A stretch of 62,831 bases of DNA, from positions 1 to 62,831 of the forward strand of contig DATHWW010000010.1 in assembly GCA_035460165.1 (NCBI GenBank). The letters are read 5' to 3'. The notes under the pieces were generated by a model that was given only the letters and a program-made list of their open reading frames with translations, was not told the origin of the DNA and ran no database searches. This stretch comes from MM2 sp035460165 (lineage in GTDB: Bacteria; Pseudomonadota; Gammaproteobacteria; Burkholderiales; Methylophilaceae). The translations under genes and the position numbers were made by a program. Numbering within the stretch: the first letter of the stretch is position 1; each line of letters starts with the position of its first letter. Of the stretch, positions 35,653-43,871 are shown piece by piece.

Positions 35653-37176
35653 ATGAAGCGTATTTTTTCGATGTTCGCCTTGGTTGGCGCACTGAGCTTC
35701 GGCGCCCTCGGCTTTTCCGGCCTGGGTTATGCCGAAGAAGCAATGCCGGAAGCAGCACCCGCTGCGACCGCTGAAGCCGCACCCGCTGCTGAAGTTGCGG
35801 CTCCTGCCGAGGCTGCACCGGCTGAAGTAGCACCTGCAGAAGCCGCACCGGCTGAAGCTGCTGCCCCGACGCCTGACAAGGGCGATACTGCCTGGCTGCT
35901 GGTTGCCACCGCACTGGTCACGTTCATGATCATCCCCGGCCTGGCGCTGTTCTACGGCGGCATGGTGCGTTCTAAGAACATGCTGTCGGTGCTGATGCAG
36001 GTGTTTGTGATCTTCTCGATGATATCAGTGCTGTGGGCCATCTATGGCTACAGTATTGCCTTCACCGAGGGCAATGCCTTCTTCGGCAGCCTGTCCAAGG
36101 CCTTCCTCTCCGGCGTAACCCCCGAGTCCGTAGCGGCTACCTGGAGCAAGGGCGTGGTGATTCCGGAATACGTGTACATCGCGTTCCAGCTGACTTTTGC
36201 CGCCATCACCCCGGCGCTGATCGTCGGTGCCTTCGCCGAGCGCATGAAGTTCTCTGCCGTGCTGCTGTTCATCGCACTGTGGTTCACCTTCTCCTATCTG
36301 CCTATCGCCCACATGGTTTGGTACTGGGCAGGTCCTGACGCTTATACCTCTGCAGAAGCCGGTGCTGCTGCCGGTGCTACCGCCGGCTGGTTGTTCCAGA
36401 AGGGTGCGCTCGACTTTGCAGGCGGCACAGTGGTGCACATCAACGCCGGTATCGCCGGCCTGGTTGGCGCCATCATGCTGGGCAAGCGCCTGGGTTATGG
36501 CAAGGAAGCACTGCATCCGCATAGCATGACGCTGACCATGGTCGGCGCCGCGATGCTGTGGGTGGGTTGGTATGGCTTCAATGCCGGTTCCAACCTGGAA
36601 GCCAACGGCCTGACCGCAATGGTGTTCCTGAACACCACGCTGGCCACCGCTGCCGCCACGATGTCCTGGGTGCTGGTCGAATGGTTCGGCAAGGGCAAGC
36701 CCTCCATGCTGGGTGCCGCTTCCGGCGCCGTTGCCGGCCTGGTGGCGATCACCCCGGCCTGCGGTTTCGTCGGCCCGATGGGCGCGATCGTGATCGGCTT
36801 GCTGGTTTCCCCGCTGTGCTACTACTTCGTAGCCAAGGTGAAATACATGCTGGGCTATGACGATGCACTCGACGTGTTCGGCGTGCACGCGATCGGCGGT
36901 ATCTTCGGCGCGATGGCAACCGGCGTGTTCGCCAGCCCCGCTCTGGGTGGTACCAGCTGGTACGACTACGTTGCCAACGCCGCTGCCGAATTCGACATGG
37001 GCGCGCAATTGATCGCCCAAGGCTGGGCCGTCGGCACCTCCATCGTATGGTCCGCTGTCGTCGCCTTCATCGCCTTCAAGATCGTCGATATCGTGATCGG
37101 CCTGCGTGTCTCCGAAGAAGCGGAACGCGAAGGTCTGGACACGACCGACCACGGCGAACGTGCTTACAACTACTAA
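35653..37176 (+). CDS. amtB: Ammonium transporter AmtB with Ala/Pro-rich N-terminal extension
   Basis: A 507-residue ammonium channel. After a signal sequence (about 1-27) there is an unusual 45-residue segment made almost only of Ala, Pro and Glu (about 28-73, repeats of AAPAE/AEAAP), then the 11-helix Amt core starting at GDTAWLLVATALV. Core motifs include FYGGMVRSKN, the twin-histidine region (VHINAGIAGL and DVFGVHAIGGIFG) and YNY at the end. Control by GlnK and NtrC-type promoter is expected from context. A strong terminator follows. Confidence 0.95.
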   Translation: MKRIFSMFALVGALSFGALGFSGLGYAEEAMPEAAPAATAEAAPAAEVAAPAEAAPAEVAPAEAAPAEAAAPTPDKGDTAWLLVATALVTFMIIPGLALFYGGMVRSKNMLSVLMQVFVIFSMISVLWAIYGYSIAFTEGNAFFGSLSKAFLSGVTPESVAATWSKGVVIPEYVYIAFQLTFAAITPALIVGAFAERMKFSAVLLFIALWFTFSYLPIAHMVWYWAGPDAYTSAEAGAAAGATAGWLFQKGALDFAGGTVVHINAGIAGLVGAIMLGKRLGYGKEALHPHSMTLTMVGAAMLWVGWYGFNAGSNLEANGLTAMVFLNTTLATAAATMSWVLVEWFGKGKPSMLGAASGAVAGLVAITPACGFVGPMGAIVIGLLVSPLCYYFVAKVKYMLGYDDALDVFGVHAIGGIFGAMATGVFASPALGGTSWYDYVANAAAEFDMGAQLIAQGWAVGTSIVWSAVVAFIAFKIVDIVIGLRVSEEAEREGLDTTDHGERAYNY

Positions 37177-37200
37177 GCACTGACGCAGTAAAAGCAACAC

Positions 37201-37232
37201 AAAAAGCGGGCACGAAAGTGCCCGCTTTTTTA
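37201..37232 (+). terminator. Rho-independent terminator after amtB
   Basis: AAAAAGCGGGCAC, loop GAAA, GTGCCCGCTTTTTTA: a 13-bp stem with flanking A and T runs that can work in both directions, 24 bp after the amtB stop. Confidence 0.9.
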
Positions 37233-37307
37233 TTGGTTAATGGTGGATGTGGAAGCCGTGCTGCAAAGGCGAATGCCCGCTATCATCAGCCTCCGTAACT
37301 TCCTTCG

Positions 37308-37778
37308 TTAAGCGTCGTCTTTCAGAGATAGTCGACGCGCGCCCAAGCGGGTCGCGTGCCAGCCGAGATGGCCGTAATACCCAAGCGCCGGCTCGTTATC
37401 CAGATCGACCAGCAGTTGCGCGCGCGTCGCTCCGCGCGACTTGGCCCAGGCCAGCGCCGACTCCAGCAGTTTTCTGCCGACGCCTTGGGCACGCCACGCT
37501 TCGTCTATCACCATATCCTCGATCCATGCGGAGTACGCGCCTTCGGCCGTCGAAACCACCAGTTGCGCACTGACCATGCCGATGATTCTTCCCGAACTGT
37601 CGCACGCCGTCATGACAACACCGCGCTCGGATTCCGAAATCAAACGCTGCAATCCTTGCGACTGCTTTTCCGGGTCGGCATGAAAATCCTGCTCAATGCC
37701 GAACAATACCTTGAGCAGCTCGACGAGTTGCGGCACATCCTCTATCGTCGCCGCACGCAATGAAAACGATGTACTCAC
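37308..37778 (-). CDS. GNAT family N-acetyltransferase
   Basis: A 156-residue acetyltransferase. The acetyl-CoA loop is in DEAWRAQGVGRKLLESAL (R-x2-GVGRKL, about 98-115) and the C-terminal ALGYYGHLGW is typical. The substrate is unknown. I place the start at the GTG at 37778 with GGGGG upstream; the frame remains open 30 codons further but those residues look non-coding. It converges with the amtB terminator. Confidence 0.8.
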   Translation of the reverse strand: MSTSFSLRAATIEDVPQLVELLKVLFGIEQDFHADPEKQSQGLQRLISESERGVVMTACDSSGRIIGMVSAQLVVSTAEGAYSAWIEDMVIDEAWRAQGVGRKLLESALAWAKSRGATRAQLLVDLDNEPALGYYGHLGWHATRLGARRLSLKDDA

Positions 37779-38042
37779 TCCTAAACCCCCGCCGGATGAT
37801 CGTAATGAATGCCAAGGTAGTGCTCGAGTGGTTTGGGGTCTTTTTCGCTCATGACCGGATTGTTTCATGGGAGACAGAGTTAAACATCCATTGCACCAAC
37901 CTTCCCGGTCGAGGAATTAAACCGAACATTTTGATGCACTATCGCACCACTGGCGTGCACTTCACTTTTTCCGCATTACCCTGAAAATCCATAACTTGTT
38001 GAAAATTATTGAAATCCATATTTGGCATACTAAATGCTAATT

Positions 38043-38125
38043 AAAAACCGAAACTGTTTCATCTCTTTGTTCGGTTTTTATTTCTCCTTCTCCTCCCTCT
38101 GCGGGCCTCGGCCCGCATTTTTTTT
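38043..38125 (+). ncRNA. Candidate small RNA with anti-Shine-Dalgarno stretch
   Basis: Three elements follow one another: a perfect 10-bp hairpin AAAAACCGAA/TTCGGTTTTT (38043-38079), a 20-base C/U-only stretch with CTCCTTCTCCTCCCTC (38081-38100), and a classic terminator GCGGGC-CTCG-GCCCGC plus eight T (38100-38125). There is no gene upstream on this strand that would need a terminator. AT-rich sequence with TTGAAA (38009-38014) lies upstream, but its -10 is weak. It fits an sRNA that base-pairs with ribosome binding sites; alternatively it is the attenuated leader of gshA. Confidence 0.5.
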
Positions 38126-38144
38126 GCGCTACAATCGCAAGACT

Positions 38145-39431
38145 ATGGTTCCTCATCTCACCACCGCCCTCAACGGCCCGCTTCTCGATCTTGAACAGCG
38201 CATCCTCGATGCCATGCCGCGCATTGAATACTGGCTGCGTACGCAATGGCTGGAGCACGGCACGCCATTCTATGCATCGGTCGACCTGCGCAATGCCGGC
38301 TTCAAGCTGGCCCCGGTTGACACCAACCTGTTTCCCGGCGGCTTTAACAATTTGAGCCCCGACTTCTTGCCGCTCAGCGTGCAAGCGGCGATGTCTGCAG
38401 TGGAAAAGGTTTGCCCGAAAGCGCAACATTTCATGCTGGTGCCGGAAAATCACACGCGCAATACCTTTTATTTGCAAAACGTCGCGGCGCTGACCAATAT
38501 CCTGCGGCAGGCCGGGCTGACAGTACGCATCGGCAGCATTTCGCCGGAAATCACCGAAGTCACTCGCTTGCCCTTGCCGCATGGCGGCGAACTGGTGCTG
38601 GAACCTGTCAAACGTGTCGGCAACCGCTTGGTGCTGGATGACTTCGACCCGTGCGCAATCCTGCTGAATAACGACCTTTCCGGCGGCATACCCGAAATCC
38701 TCCAGGGACTTGAACAATCGATGATCCCGCCGCTGCATGCCGGTTGGGCGGTACGCCGAAAATCGCGCCATTTCGCGGCTTATACCCGCGTCGCGCGCGA
38801 TTTCGCCGAACTGATCGGCATCGACCCATGGCTGGTCGATCCGATGTTTGCCAGCTGCGGCATGATCAACTTTCACGAGCGCGTCGGCGAGGACTGCCTG
38901 GCATCGCAAGTTTCCGATCTGCTGTCGCGCATGGGCGCAAAATATCGCGAATACGGCGTCGAGCAGGATCCATTCGTCATCGTCAAGGCCGATGCCGGCA
39001 CTTACGGCATGGGCATCATGACGGTGAAAAGCCCGGACGACGTGCGCGGCCTCAACCGCAAGCAGCGCAACAAGATGTCGGTGGTGAAAGAAGGCCTGCA
39101 GGTGCAGGAAGTCATCATTCAGGAAGGCGTCTACACCTTCGAAAGCATCAACGAAGCGGTAGCCGAGCCAGTGGTCTACATGATGGATCACTACGTGCTG
39201 GGCGGATTCTACCGCGTGCATACCGGCCGCGGTATCGACGAGAACCTCAATGCGCCGGGCATGCATTTCGTGCCGCTGGCATTCGATACCGCCTGCTCGC
39301 TGCCCGATTGTGCCGGCAAGCCGGACGCGGCGCCCAATCGCTTCTATGCCTACGGTGTGATCGCGCGTCTGGCACTGCTCGCTGCTGCCATCGAACTGAA
39401 AGAAACCGCCCCCCTCGAACTCGCTGCATGA
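38145..39431 (+). CDS. gshA: Glutamate-cysteine ligase
   Basis: A 428-residue enzyme of the betaproteobacterial GshA type, making gamma-glutamylcysteine, the first step of glutathione synthesis. Family blocks include FYASVDLRNAGFKLAPVDTN, FPGGFNNL, IVKADAGTYGMGIM and YMMDHYVLGGFYRVH. It overlaps gshB by 4 bp (ATGA). The ATG at 38145 is preceded by the terminator hairpin of the candidate sRNA only 20 bp away and by no obvious ribosome binding site; a TACAAT at 38130-38135 could drive a nearly leaderless transcript. Confidence 0.9.
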   Translation: MVPHLTTALNGPLLDLEQRILDAMPRIEYWLRTQWLEHGTPFYASVDLRNAGFKLAPVDTNLFPGGFNNLSPDFLPLSVQAAMSAVEKVCPKAQHFMLVPENHTRNTFYLQNVAALTNILRQAGLTVRIGSISPEITEVTRLPLPHGGELVLEPVKRVGNRLVLDDFDPCAILLNNDLSGGIPEILQGLEQSMIPPLHAGWAVRRKSRHFAAYTRVARDFAELIGIDPWLVDPMFASCGMINFHERVGEDCLASQVSDLLSRMGAKYREYGVEQDPFVIVKADAGTYGMGIMTVKSPDDVRGLNRKQRNKMSVVKEGLQVQEVIIQEGVYTFESINEAVAEPVVYMMDHYVLGGFYRVHTGRGIDENLNAPGMHFVPLAFDTACSLPDCAGKPDAAPNRFYAYGVIARLALLAAAIELKETAPLELAA

Positions 39432-40363
39432 AATTCGCATTCATACTCGATCCGCTCGAAAGCTTGAAGATCGTCAAGGACACCAGCCTGGCGATCATGC
39501 GCGAGGCGGCTGCGCGGGGGCATACCTTGTTCGTCGCGGAGCAGGACGACCTCATTTTGCGCAATGGAACCGCGCTGCTTCAAGCCGCCGAATTCCAGTT
39601 CAGCGAGGGGCAAGAGTGGTTCTCGCTGGATGCGAAAACACTCCATACGCCCACGGATTTCGATGCGGTGCTGATGCGCAAGGACCCTCCTTTCGACACC
39701 GAATACATCTACAGCACCTACCTGCTGGAGCTGGCAGAAAACCAGGGCGCGCGCGTACTCAACCGTCCGCGTTCCATCCGCGACTGGAACGAGAAACTCT
39801 CGGTGGCGCGTTTTCCGCAATTCGCCCCGCCCTTCCTCGTCACCCGACACATCGCCGCGATCCGCCAGTTTCTGGAAGACGAAGGCGACATCGTAGTCAA
39901 GCCGCTGGACGGCATGGGCGGCAGCGGCGTGTTCCGCCTGCATCGCCAGGACCACAATATCGGCGTCATCCTCGAAACCATCACGCATTACGAACGCCGC
40001 ACCGTGATGGCGCAACGCTACCTGCCGGAAATCAAGGCCGGCGACAAACGCATCCTCATCATCGATGGCGAGCCGCTGCCCTACGCACTGGCGCGCATTC
40101 CCAAGGCCGGCGAAACGCGCGGCAACCTTGCTGCCGGAGGCAAGGGCGTGGCCCAGCCACTTTCCGCCCGTGACCGCGAGATTGCGACAGCTGTAGGTAT
40201 CGAACTGAAGAAGGAAGGTCTTTTCCTGGTCGGCCTCGACGTCATCGGCGACCACCTCACCGAAATCAACGTCACCAGTCCCACCGGCATGGTCGAAATC
40301 GCCGCGCAGACCGACTGCAATCCGGCGGCCTTGTTCGTCGATGCACTTGAGCGCTTGGGTTAA
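39428..40363 (+). CDS. gshB: Glutathione synthetase
   Basis: A 311-residue ATP-grasp enzyme that joins glycine to gamma-glutamylcysteine. The N-terminus MKFAFILDPLESLKIVKDTS, the substrate block RKDPPFDTEYIY, the ATP-grasp loop VVKPLDGMGGSGVFRL and the C-terminal INVTSPTGMVEI are all present. It is translationally coupled to gshA. The ORF is open far upstream in this frame but that region is gshA in another frame. Confidence 0.95.
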   Translation: MKFAFILDPLESLKIVKDTSLAIMREAAARGHTLFVAEQDDLILRNGTALLQAAEFQFSEGQEWFSLDAKTLHTPTDFDAVLMRKDPPFDTEYIYSTYLLELAENQGARVLNRPRSIRDWNEKLSVARFPQFAPPFLVTRHIAAIRQFLEDEGDIVVKPLDGMGGSGVFRLHRQDHNIGVILETITHYERRTVMAQRYLPEIKAGDKRILIIDGEPLPYALARIPKAGETRGNLAAGGKGVAQPLSARDREIATAVGIELKKEGLFLVGLDVIGDHLTEINVTSPTGMVEIAAQTDCNPAALFVDALERLG

Positions 40364-40445
40364 GGGGCTGCGCGAGCGAATCGCGGTATTGCGCGGCGCT
40401 CGGCCACTCGCCTCTCTGACAGTTATGCTTCGCGGCCGGCGCACC

Positions 40446-41501
40446 ATGCACCTTGCGTCTCATCTCGCTCGCTCGCTTAATTCATTCATGCTGATCGGGT
40501 TGCTCGCGCTTGCAGGCTGCGGACGCGAACCCATACACCAGTCGCAGTCCTATGTGTTCGGCACGCTGGTGGATATCAGCATCTACGGCGAGTCGGAGGA
40601 CCGCGCACGCGAGCTATCGAATCATGTACTGCAGGAATTTCAGCGCGTGCATGATCAGCTGCACGCCTGGAAAGCCGGCAGCGCGCTTGATCGCCTCAAC
40701 TCAGCCTTTGCGACAGGTGAATCTGCCGCCATCTCGCCAGAACTGGCGGGAATTCTGAACGACGCGACGCGCCTCTCGCAGCAATCCGGCGGACTTTTCA
40801 ACCCGGCGATCGGCCACCTGATCCAGACCTGGGGCTTTCAGGGCGACGAATTCAAGCCCGTTCGCCCCGATCCGGCCGACATCCGGAAATGGGTCGCGGC
40901 GAATCCGCAAATGAGCGATATCGTCATCGAAAACGGCAAAGCAAGCAGCCGCAACCCAGCGGTGCGACTGGACCTCGGCGGTTACGCCAAGGGCTGGTCT
41001 CTGGATCTGGCGGCGGCCTATTTGCGCAAGCAAGGCGTGAAGGGCGCACTGGTCAATATCGGCGGCAACATCATCGCCATCGGCAGCCACGGCGACCGCC
41101 CATGGCGCGTCGGCATCCAGCATCCGCGCCAACCGGGGCCCCTCGCCTCGCTGGAATTGCCGGACGGCTGGGCCATCGGCACCTCCGGCGATTACCAACG
41201 CTATTTCGAACTTGAGGGCAAACGCTACTGCCACGTGCTCGACCCTCGCTCCGGCCAGCCGGCACAGGGCGTCCAGGCCGTCAGCATACTCGTTCCGCCC
41301 AACTCGCATGCCGGCACGCTGTCCGACGTGGCGTCCAAACCTATTTTTCTGTCTGGTGCCAATTGGCGCGAAGCAGCGCGCACGATGGGCATAGAACACG
41401 CCATGCTGATCGACGCTCAAGGCAAGATCCACATCACCGCTGCAATGCAGAAACGCCTGCGATTCACCGAGAAAAATGTCGCGCTGGAAGTCCTTCCCTA
41501 A
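40446..41501 (+). CDS. apbE: FAD:protein FMN transferase (ApbE), lipoprotein
   Basis: A 351-residue flavin transferase that attaches FMN to threonine residues of exported redox proteins. A lipoprotein-type signal ends in LLALAGCG, and the ApbE core follows: YVFGTLVDISIYG, then LDLGGYAKGWSLDLA, NIGGNIIAIG and the C-terminal HVLDPRSGQPAQGV. The start is uncertain: in-frame ATGs occur at 40425, 40446 and 40488, none with a strong ribosome binding site. It leads a small NusG-II/Gx transporter cluster, with which it overlaps. Confidence 0.9.
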   Translation: MHLASHLARSLNSFMLIGLLALAGCGREPIHQSQSYVFGTLVDISIYGESEDRARELSNHVLQEFQRVHDQLHAWKAGSALDRLNSAFATGESAAISPELAGILNDATRLSQQSGGLFNPAIGHLIQTWGFQGDEFKPVRPDPADIRKWVAANPQMSDIVIENGKASSRNPAVRLDLGGYAKGWSLDLAAAYLRKQGVKGALVNIGGNIIAIGSHGDRPWRVGIQHPRQPGPLASLELPDGWAIGTSGDYQRYFELEGKRYCHVLDPRSGQPAQGVQAVSILVPPNSHAGTLSDVASKPIFLSGANWREAARTMGIEHAMLIDAQGKIHITAAMQKRLRFTEKNVALEVLP

Positions 41502-41859
41502 CCCCCTGCCGGGAGACTGGCTGGTGCTCGCCATCGGCAGTGCCATCGTGGCGCTGCTGTTCGCAACGCTATGGCATAACGAGCCCGCCGGCAAGCTGCG
41601 CATCCGCGCCGGCGATCAGGTGTTCGCCACGATGAGCCTGACGCAGAAGCGTACGCTGGACGTGCCCGGTCCGCTGGGCATCAGCCGCATCGAAATCGAC
41701 CACGGCCGCGCCCGCGTCGCAGCCGACCCCGGTCGCCACCAGTATTGCGTGAAACAAGGGTGGCTGACGCGCGCCGGACAAGTGGCGATGTGCCTGCCCA
41801 ACCAGGTCAGCCTGGAACTCTTAGGTGGCGAAAAAGCGTATGACTCGCTCAACTATTGA
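41476..41859 (+). CDS. NusG domain II-containing protein
   Basis: A 127-residue protein with one N-terminal membrane segment (about 16-32) and a NusG domain-II-like fold outside the membrane (about 40-127, with GPLGISRIEIDHGRARVAADPGRHQYCVKQGWL). Such proteins are regularly encoded beside ApbE and Gx transporters and are thought to take part in extracytoplasmic flavin electron transfer, although no member has a proven role. It overlaps apbE by 26 bp and the Gx gene by 35 bp. Confidence 0.82.
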   Translation: MSRWKSFPNPLPGDWLVLAIGSAIVALLFATLWHNEPAGKLRIRAGDQVFATMSLTQKRTLDVPGPLGISRIEIDHGRARVAADPGRHQYCVKQGWLTRAGQVAMCLPNQVSLELLGGEKAYDSLNY

Positions 41860-42382
41860 AATCACTACCACGCCCGACGACCACCGCATCGCGCGGCTGG
41901 CGGCGCTGGCGATCACGCTGCACCTGATCGAGGCTGTCATTCCATCGCCCTTGCCCGGCATAAAACCTGGCATCGCCAACATCGTCACGCTCTACGTACT
42001 CTATCGCTTCAATTTCGCCACCGCCGCCTGGGTGTCATTGCTGCGCGTCGTCGCCGGTAGCCTGCTACTCGGCAACTTCCTCTCGCCCGCTTTCGCACTC
42101 AGCCTTTCCGGCGCGCTATGCAGCCTGCTAATCCTGCGATTCGGGATTTGGTTGCCGAAAAAATGGTACGGCCCCGTCAGCCTCAGCATCCTGGCCGCCT
42201 TCGCCCATATTGCCGGCCAGCTGCTGATCGTGCGCCTGTGGCTGATCCCGCATGCCGGCGTCGCTTACCTCATCCCGGTCTTCGCCGCCGCCGCATTGAT
42301 TTTCGGTGCCATCAACGGGCTTATCGCCGCGCGCTTACTGCGCGATAATGCCGAGATTCCTTCATCAGAAAAACAGACATGA
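41825..42382 (+). CDS. Gx transporter family protein (heptaprenyl diphosphate synthase component I-like)
   Basis: A 185-residue membrane protein with five hydrophobic segments (about 25-175). The pattern LHLIEAVIPSPLPGIKPGIANIVTL is the family hallmark, shared with ECF-type S components. It sits with apbE and the NusG-II protein, so flavin supply or assembly of a flavinylated membrane protein is a reasonable inference; the annotated prenyl-synthase name is historical. The start may be GTG (41825) or ATG (41840, AGGTGG upstream). Confidence 0.8.
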   Translation: MAKKRMTRSTIEITTTPDDHRIARLAALAITLHLIEAVIPSPLPGIKPGIANIVTLYVLYRFNFATAAWVSLLRVVAGSLLLGNFLSPAFALSLSGALCSLLILRFGIWLPKKWYGPVSLSILAAFAHIAGQLLIVRLWLIPHAGVAYLIPVFAAAALIFGAINGLIAARLLRDNAEIPSSEKQT

Positions 42383-43119
42383 AGCTAGCGATCACTTTTC
42401 TTCTGGGCCTTGCGGCACTGCCGGTGTGCACCCCAACATTGGCCGCAGACTGGGCACCCCTGGGCAAGGCTGGCGCGGTCGACCAGTACTTCTACGACCG
42501 CAGCAAACTGACCATCAAGGAAGACCAGATCACCTACTGGAAGAAAGTGATCTTCGCCGCGCCGCAAGTGATCAACGGCAAGGAAGTCGCCTCCGGCCTG
42601 CTGCGCGAACGCATCGATTGCGCCGAGCACACCGCCAAGCTGATCAGCTATCTCTATTACGCGACGACGGGCGACACGGTCGAATATATTGCCAAGGACG
42701 AATCCGAAGCCGCCCCGATTATTCCCGATACCGTCGGCGACGCCTTCGAGCAGAAACTATGCCCCATGGTATGGCGCAAGCAGGAAGAAGCGCGCATCAA
42801 GGCGGAGCAGAAAGCCGCCGAGGCCGAGCTGTCGGCGATGAAGAAGCCCCCGGTAGCGCCGGAAAAACCTGCCGCCGGCGCGACCGGAACCGGCACGACG
42901 CCCTCGGTTCGAACCATCCCTTCCCCGACCATCGCCCCTAATCCAGCCCCGTCAATAGCACCTACCCCTGGCCAGACCCCGCCGGACCCCAATGCGGCCC
43001 CCGTCACGCCAGCTCCGGGCACAACGGCCGCACCCGGCCAAACGCCGCCAGACCTGAATGCCGCTCCGGTGCCGAGACAGCCATTACCGATGCCGCAAAT
43101 CATCGAGCAGCTTTATTGA
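42379..43119 (+). CDS. Secreted surface-adhesin E-like protein with Pro/Ala-rich tail
   Basis: A 246-residue protein with a signal peptide (about 1-22, TLAA-DW). The N-terminal half (about 23-140) resembles the surface-adhesin protein E family (DWAPLGKAGAVDQYFYDRSKLTIKED). The C-terminal third is low-complexity, with two imperfect copies of PGQTPPDxNAAPV. It overlaps the Gx transporter stop by 4 bp (ATGA). Its function is unknown. Confidence 0.72.
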   Translation: MKLAITFLLGLAALPVCTPTLAADWAPLGKAGAVDQYFYDRSKLTIKEDQITYWKKVIFAAPQVINGKEVASGLLRERIDCAEHTAKLISYLYYATTGDTVEYIAKDESEAAPIIPDTVGDAFEQKLCPMVWRKQEEARIKAEQKAAEAELSAMKKPPVAPEKPAAGATGTGTTPSVRTIPSPTIAPNPAPSIAPTPGQTPPDPNAAPVTPAPGTTAAPGQTPPDLNAAPVPRQPLPMPQIIEQLY

Positions 43120-43150
43120 GCGGTAACTGTAACAGTTGAGGGAAAAGCAC

Positions 43151-43726
43151 ATGGATATATCCGACATTGACCAGCAGAAGATCACCGCACGCGCTATCGA
43201 ATTAATGGGCGGGAAAGATGCGTTCTTCAATGCTGCGGATCAGGAATTAGAAAAAATTCATACGCAGTGGAATCAGAACATAGAGTTAATCGGCCGCATC
43301 CTGCGCGCACATTTATTTGTTGAGCACTACATGACGGAGTATTTGGCAAAAACAAATCCGCGCCTGGGCGATTTGAATCAAGCCAGACTATCCTTCTCGC
43401 AAAAAACGGAATTGCTAGAGCCGAGCAATCCAGACATGGCCGATATCGTGCCCGGGATAAAACGGCTAAACAGAATTCGAAATAGGCTGGCGCATAAGCT
43501 CAATGTCCAGGTCACGGAAGAAGATTCGTCCTTTTTTCTCAAATCGGAGCGATTTGCAGCGCTCCGGTCGGTAAGAGAACGGGAAAAACCTCTAAGCACA
43601 GACCCCTTGGATATTCTGGAAGACTTCGCCCAATACACAAGCACCGTGTTTAATTATGAGTTCACCCCCTTAAGCCGTGCGATTTCCCAAGCAATAGCCG
43701 AAATGCATGCCAACAGGGCCAATTGA
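43151..43726 (+). CDS. Hypothetical protein with HEPN-like RNxxxH motif
   Basis: A 191-residue, probably all-helical cytoplasmic protein I cannot assign to a named family. It carries RNRLAH (about 114-119), which fits the R-x4-6-H motif of HEPN RNases, preceded by a helix-rich region. Its GC (about 46 %) is much lower than its neighbours', which suggests acquisition. No antitoxin-like partner is encoded next to it. The ATG at 43151 has GAGGGA 8 bp upstream; a TTG five codons earlier is less likely. Confidence 0.6.
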   Translation: MDISDIDQQKITARAIELMGGKDAFFNAADQELEKIHTQWNQNIELIGRILRAHLFVEHYMTEYLAKTNPRLGDLNQARLSFSQKTELLEPSNPDMADIVPGIKRLNRIRNRLAHKLNVQVTEEDSSFFLKSERFAALRSVREREKPLSTDPLDILEDFAQYTSTVFNYEFTPLSRAISQAIAEMHANRAN

Positions 43727-43763
43727 ATGGACGTGTTAAAATTATCACTTTGGACTGAATGAC

Positions 43764-43871
43764 ATGCGTGCAATCCTGCTGTGTATCGTGCTGAGCCTGA
43801 CGCTGACCGCCTGCGGTTCCAAAGGTCCGCTTTACATTCCTGAAAAACAGTATCCTCAAGGTAACCCGTGA
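43764..43871 (+). CDS. lptM: LPS translocon maturation lipoprotein LptM
   Basis: A 35-residue lipoprotein: MRAILLCIVLSLTLTACGSK, then GPLYIPEKQ, the conserved LptM (YifL) signature. The lipobox cysteine is residue 17. LptM helps oxidative maturation of the LptD translocon. It overlaps lysA by 4 bp (GTGA), the usual arrangement, which supports the call despite its size. Confidence 0.85.
   Translation: MRAILLCIVLSLTLTACGSKGPLYIPEKQYPQGNP

Noticed and set aside
37760..37984. Small + strand ORF (74 codons) between the acetyltransferase and gshA
   Set aside because: No ribosome binding site, no domain, and it overlaps the acetyltransferase start; treated as non-coding.
38744..39427. Upstream extension of the gshB frame by 228 codons
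   Set aside because: This region is gshA in another frame; gshB homologues begin at MKFAFILDPLES (39,428).
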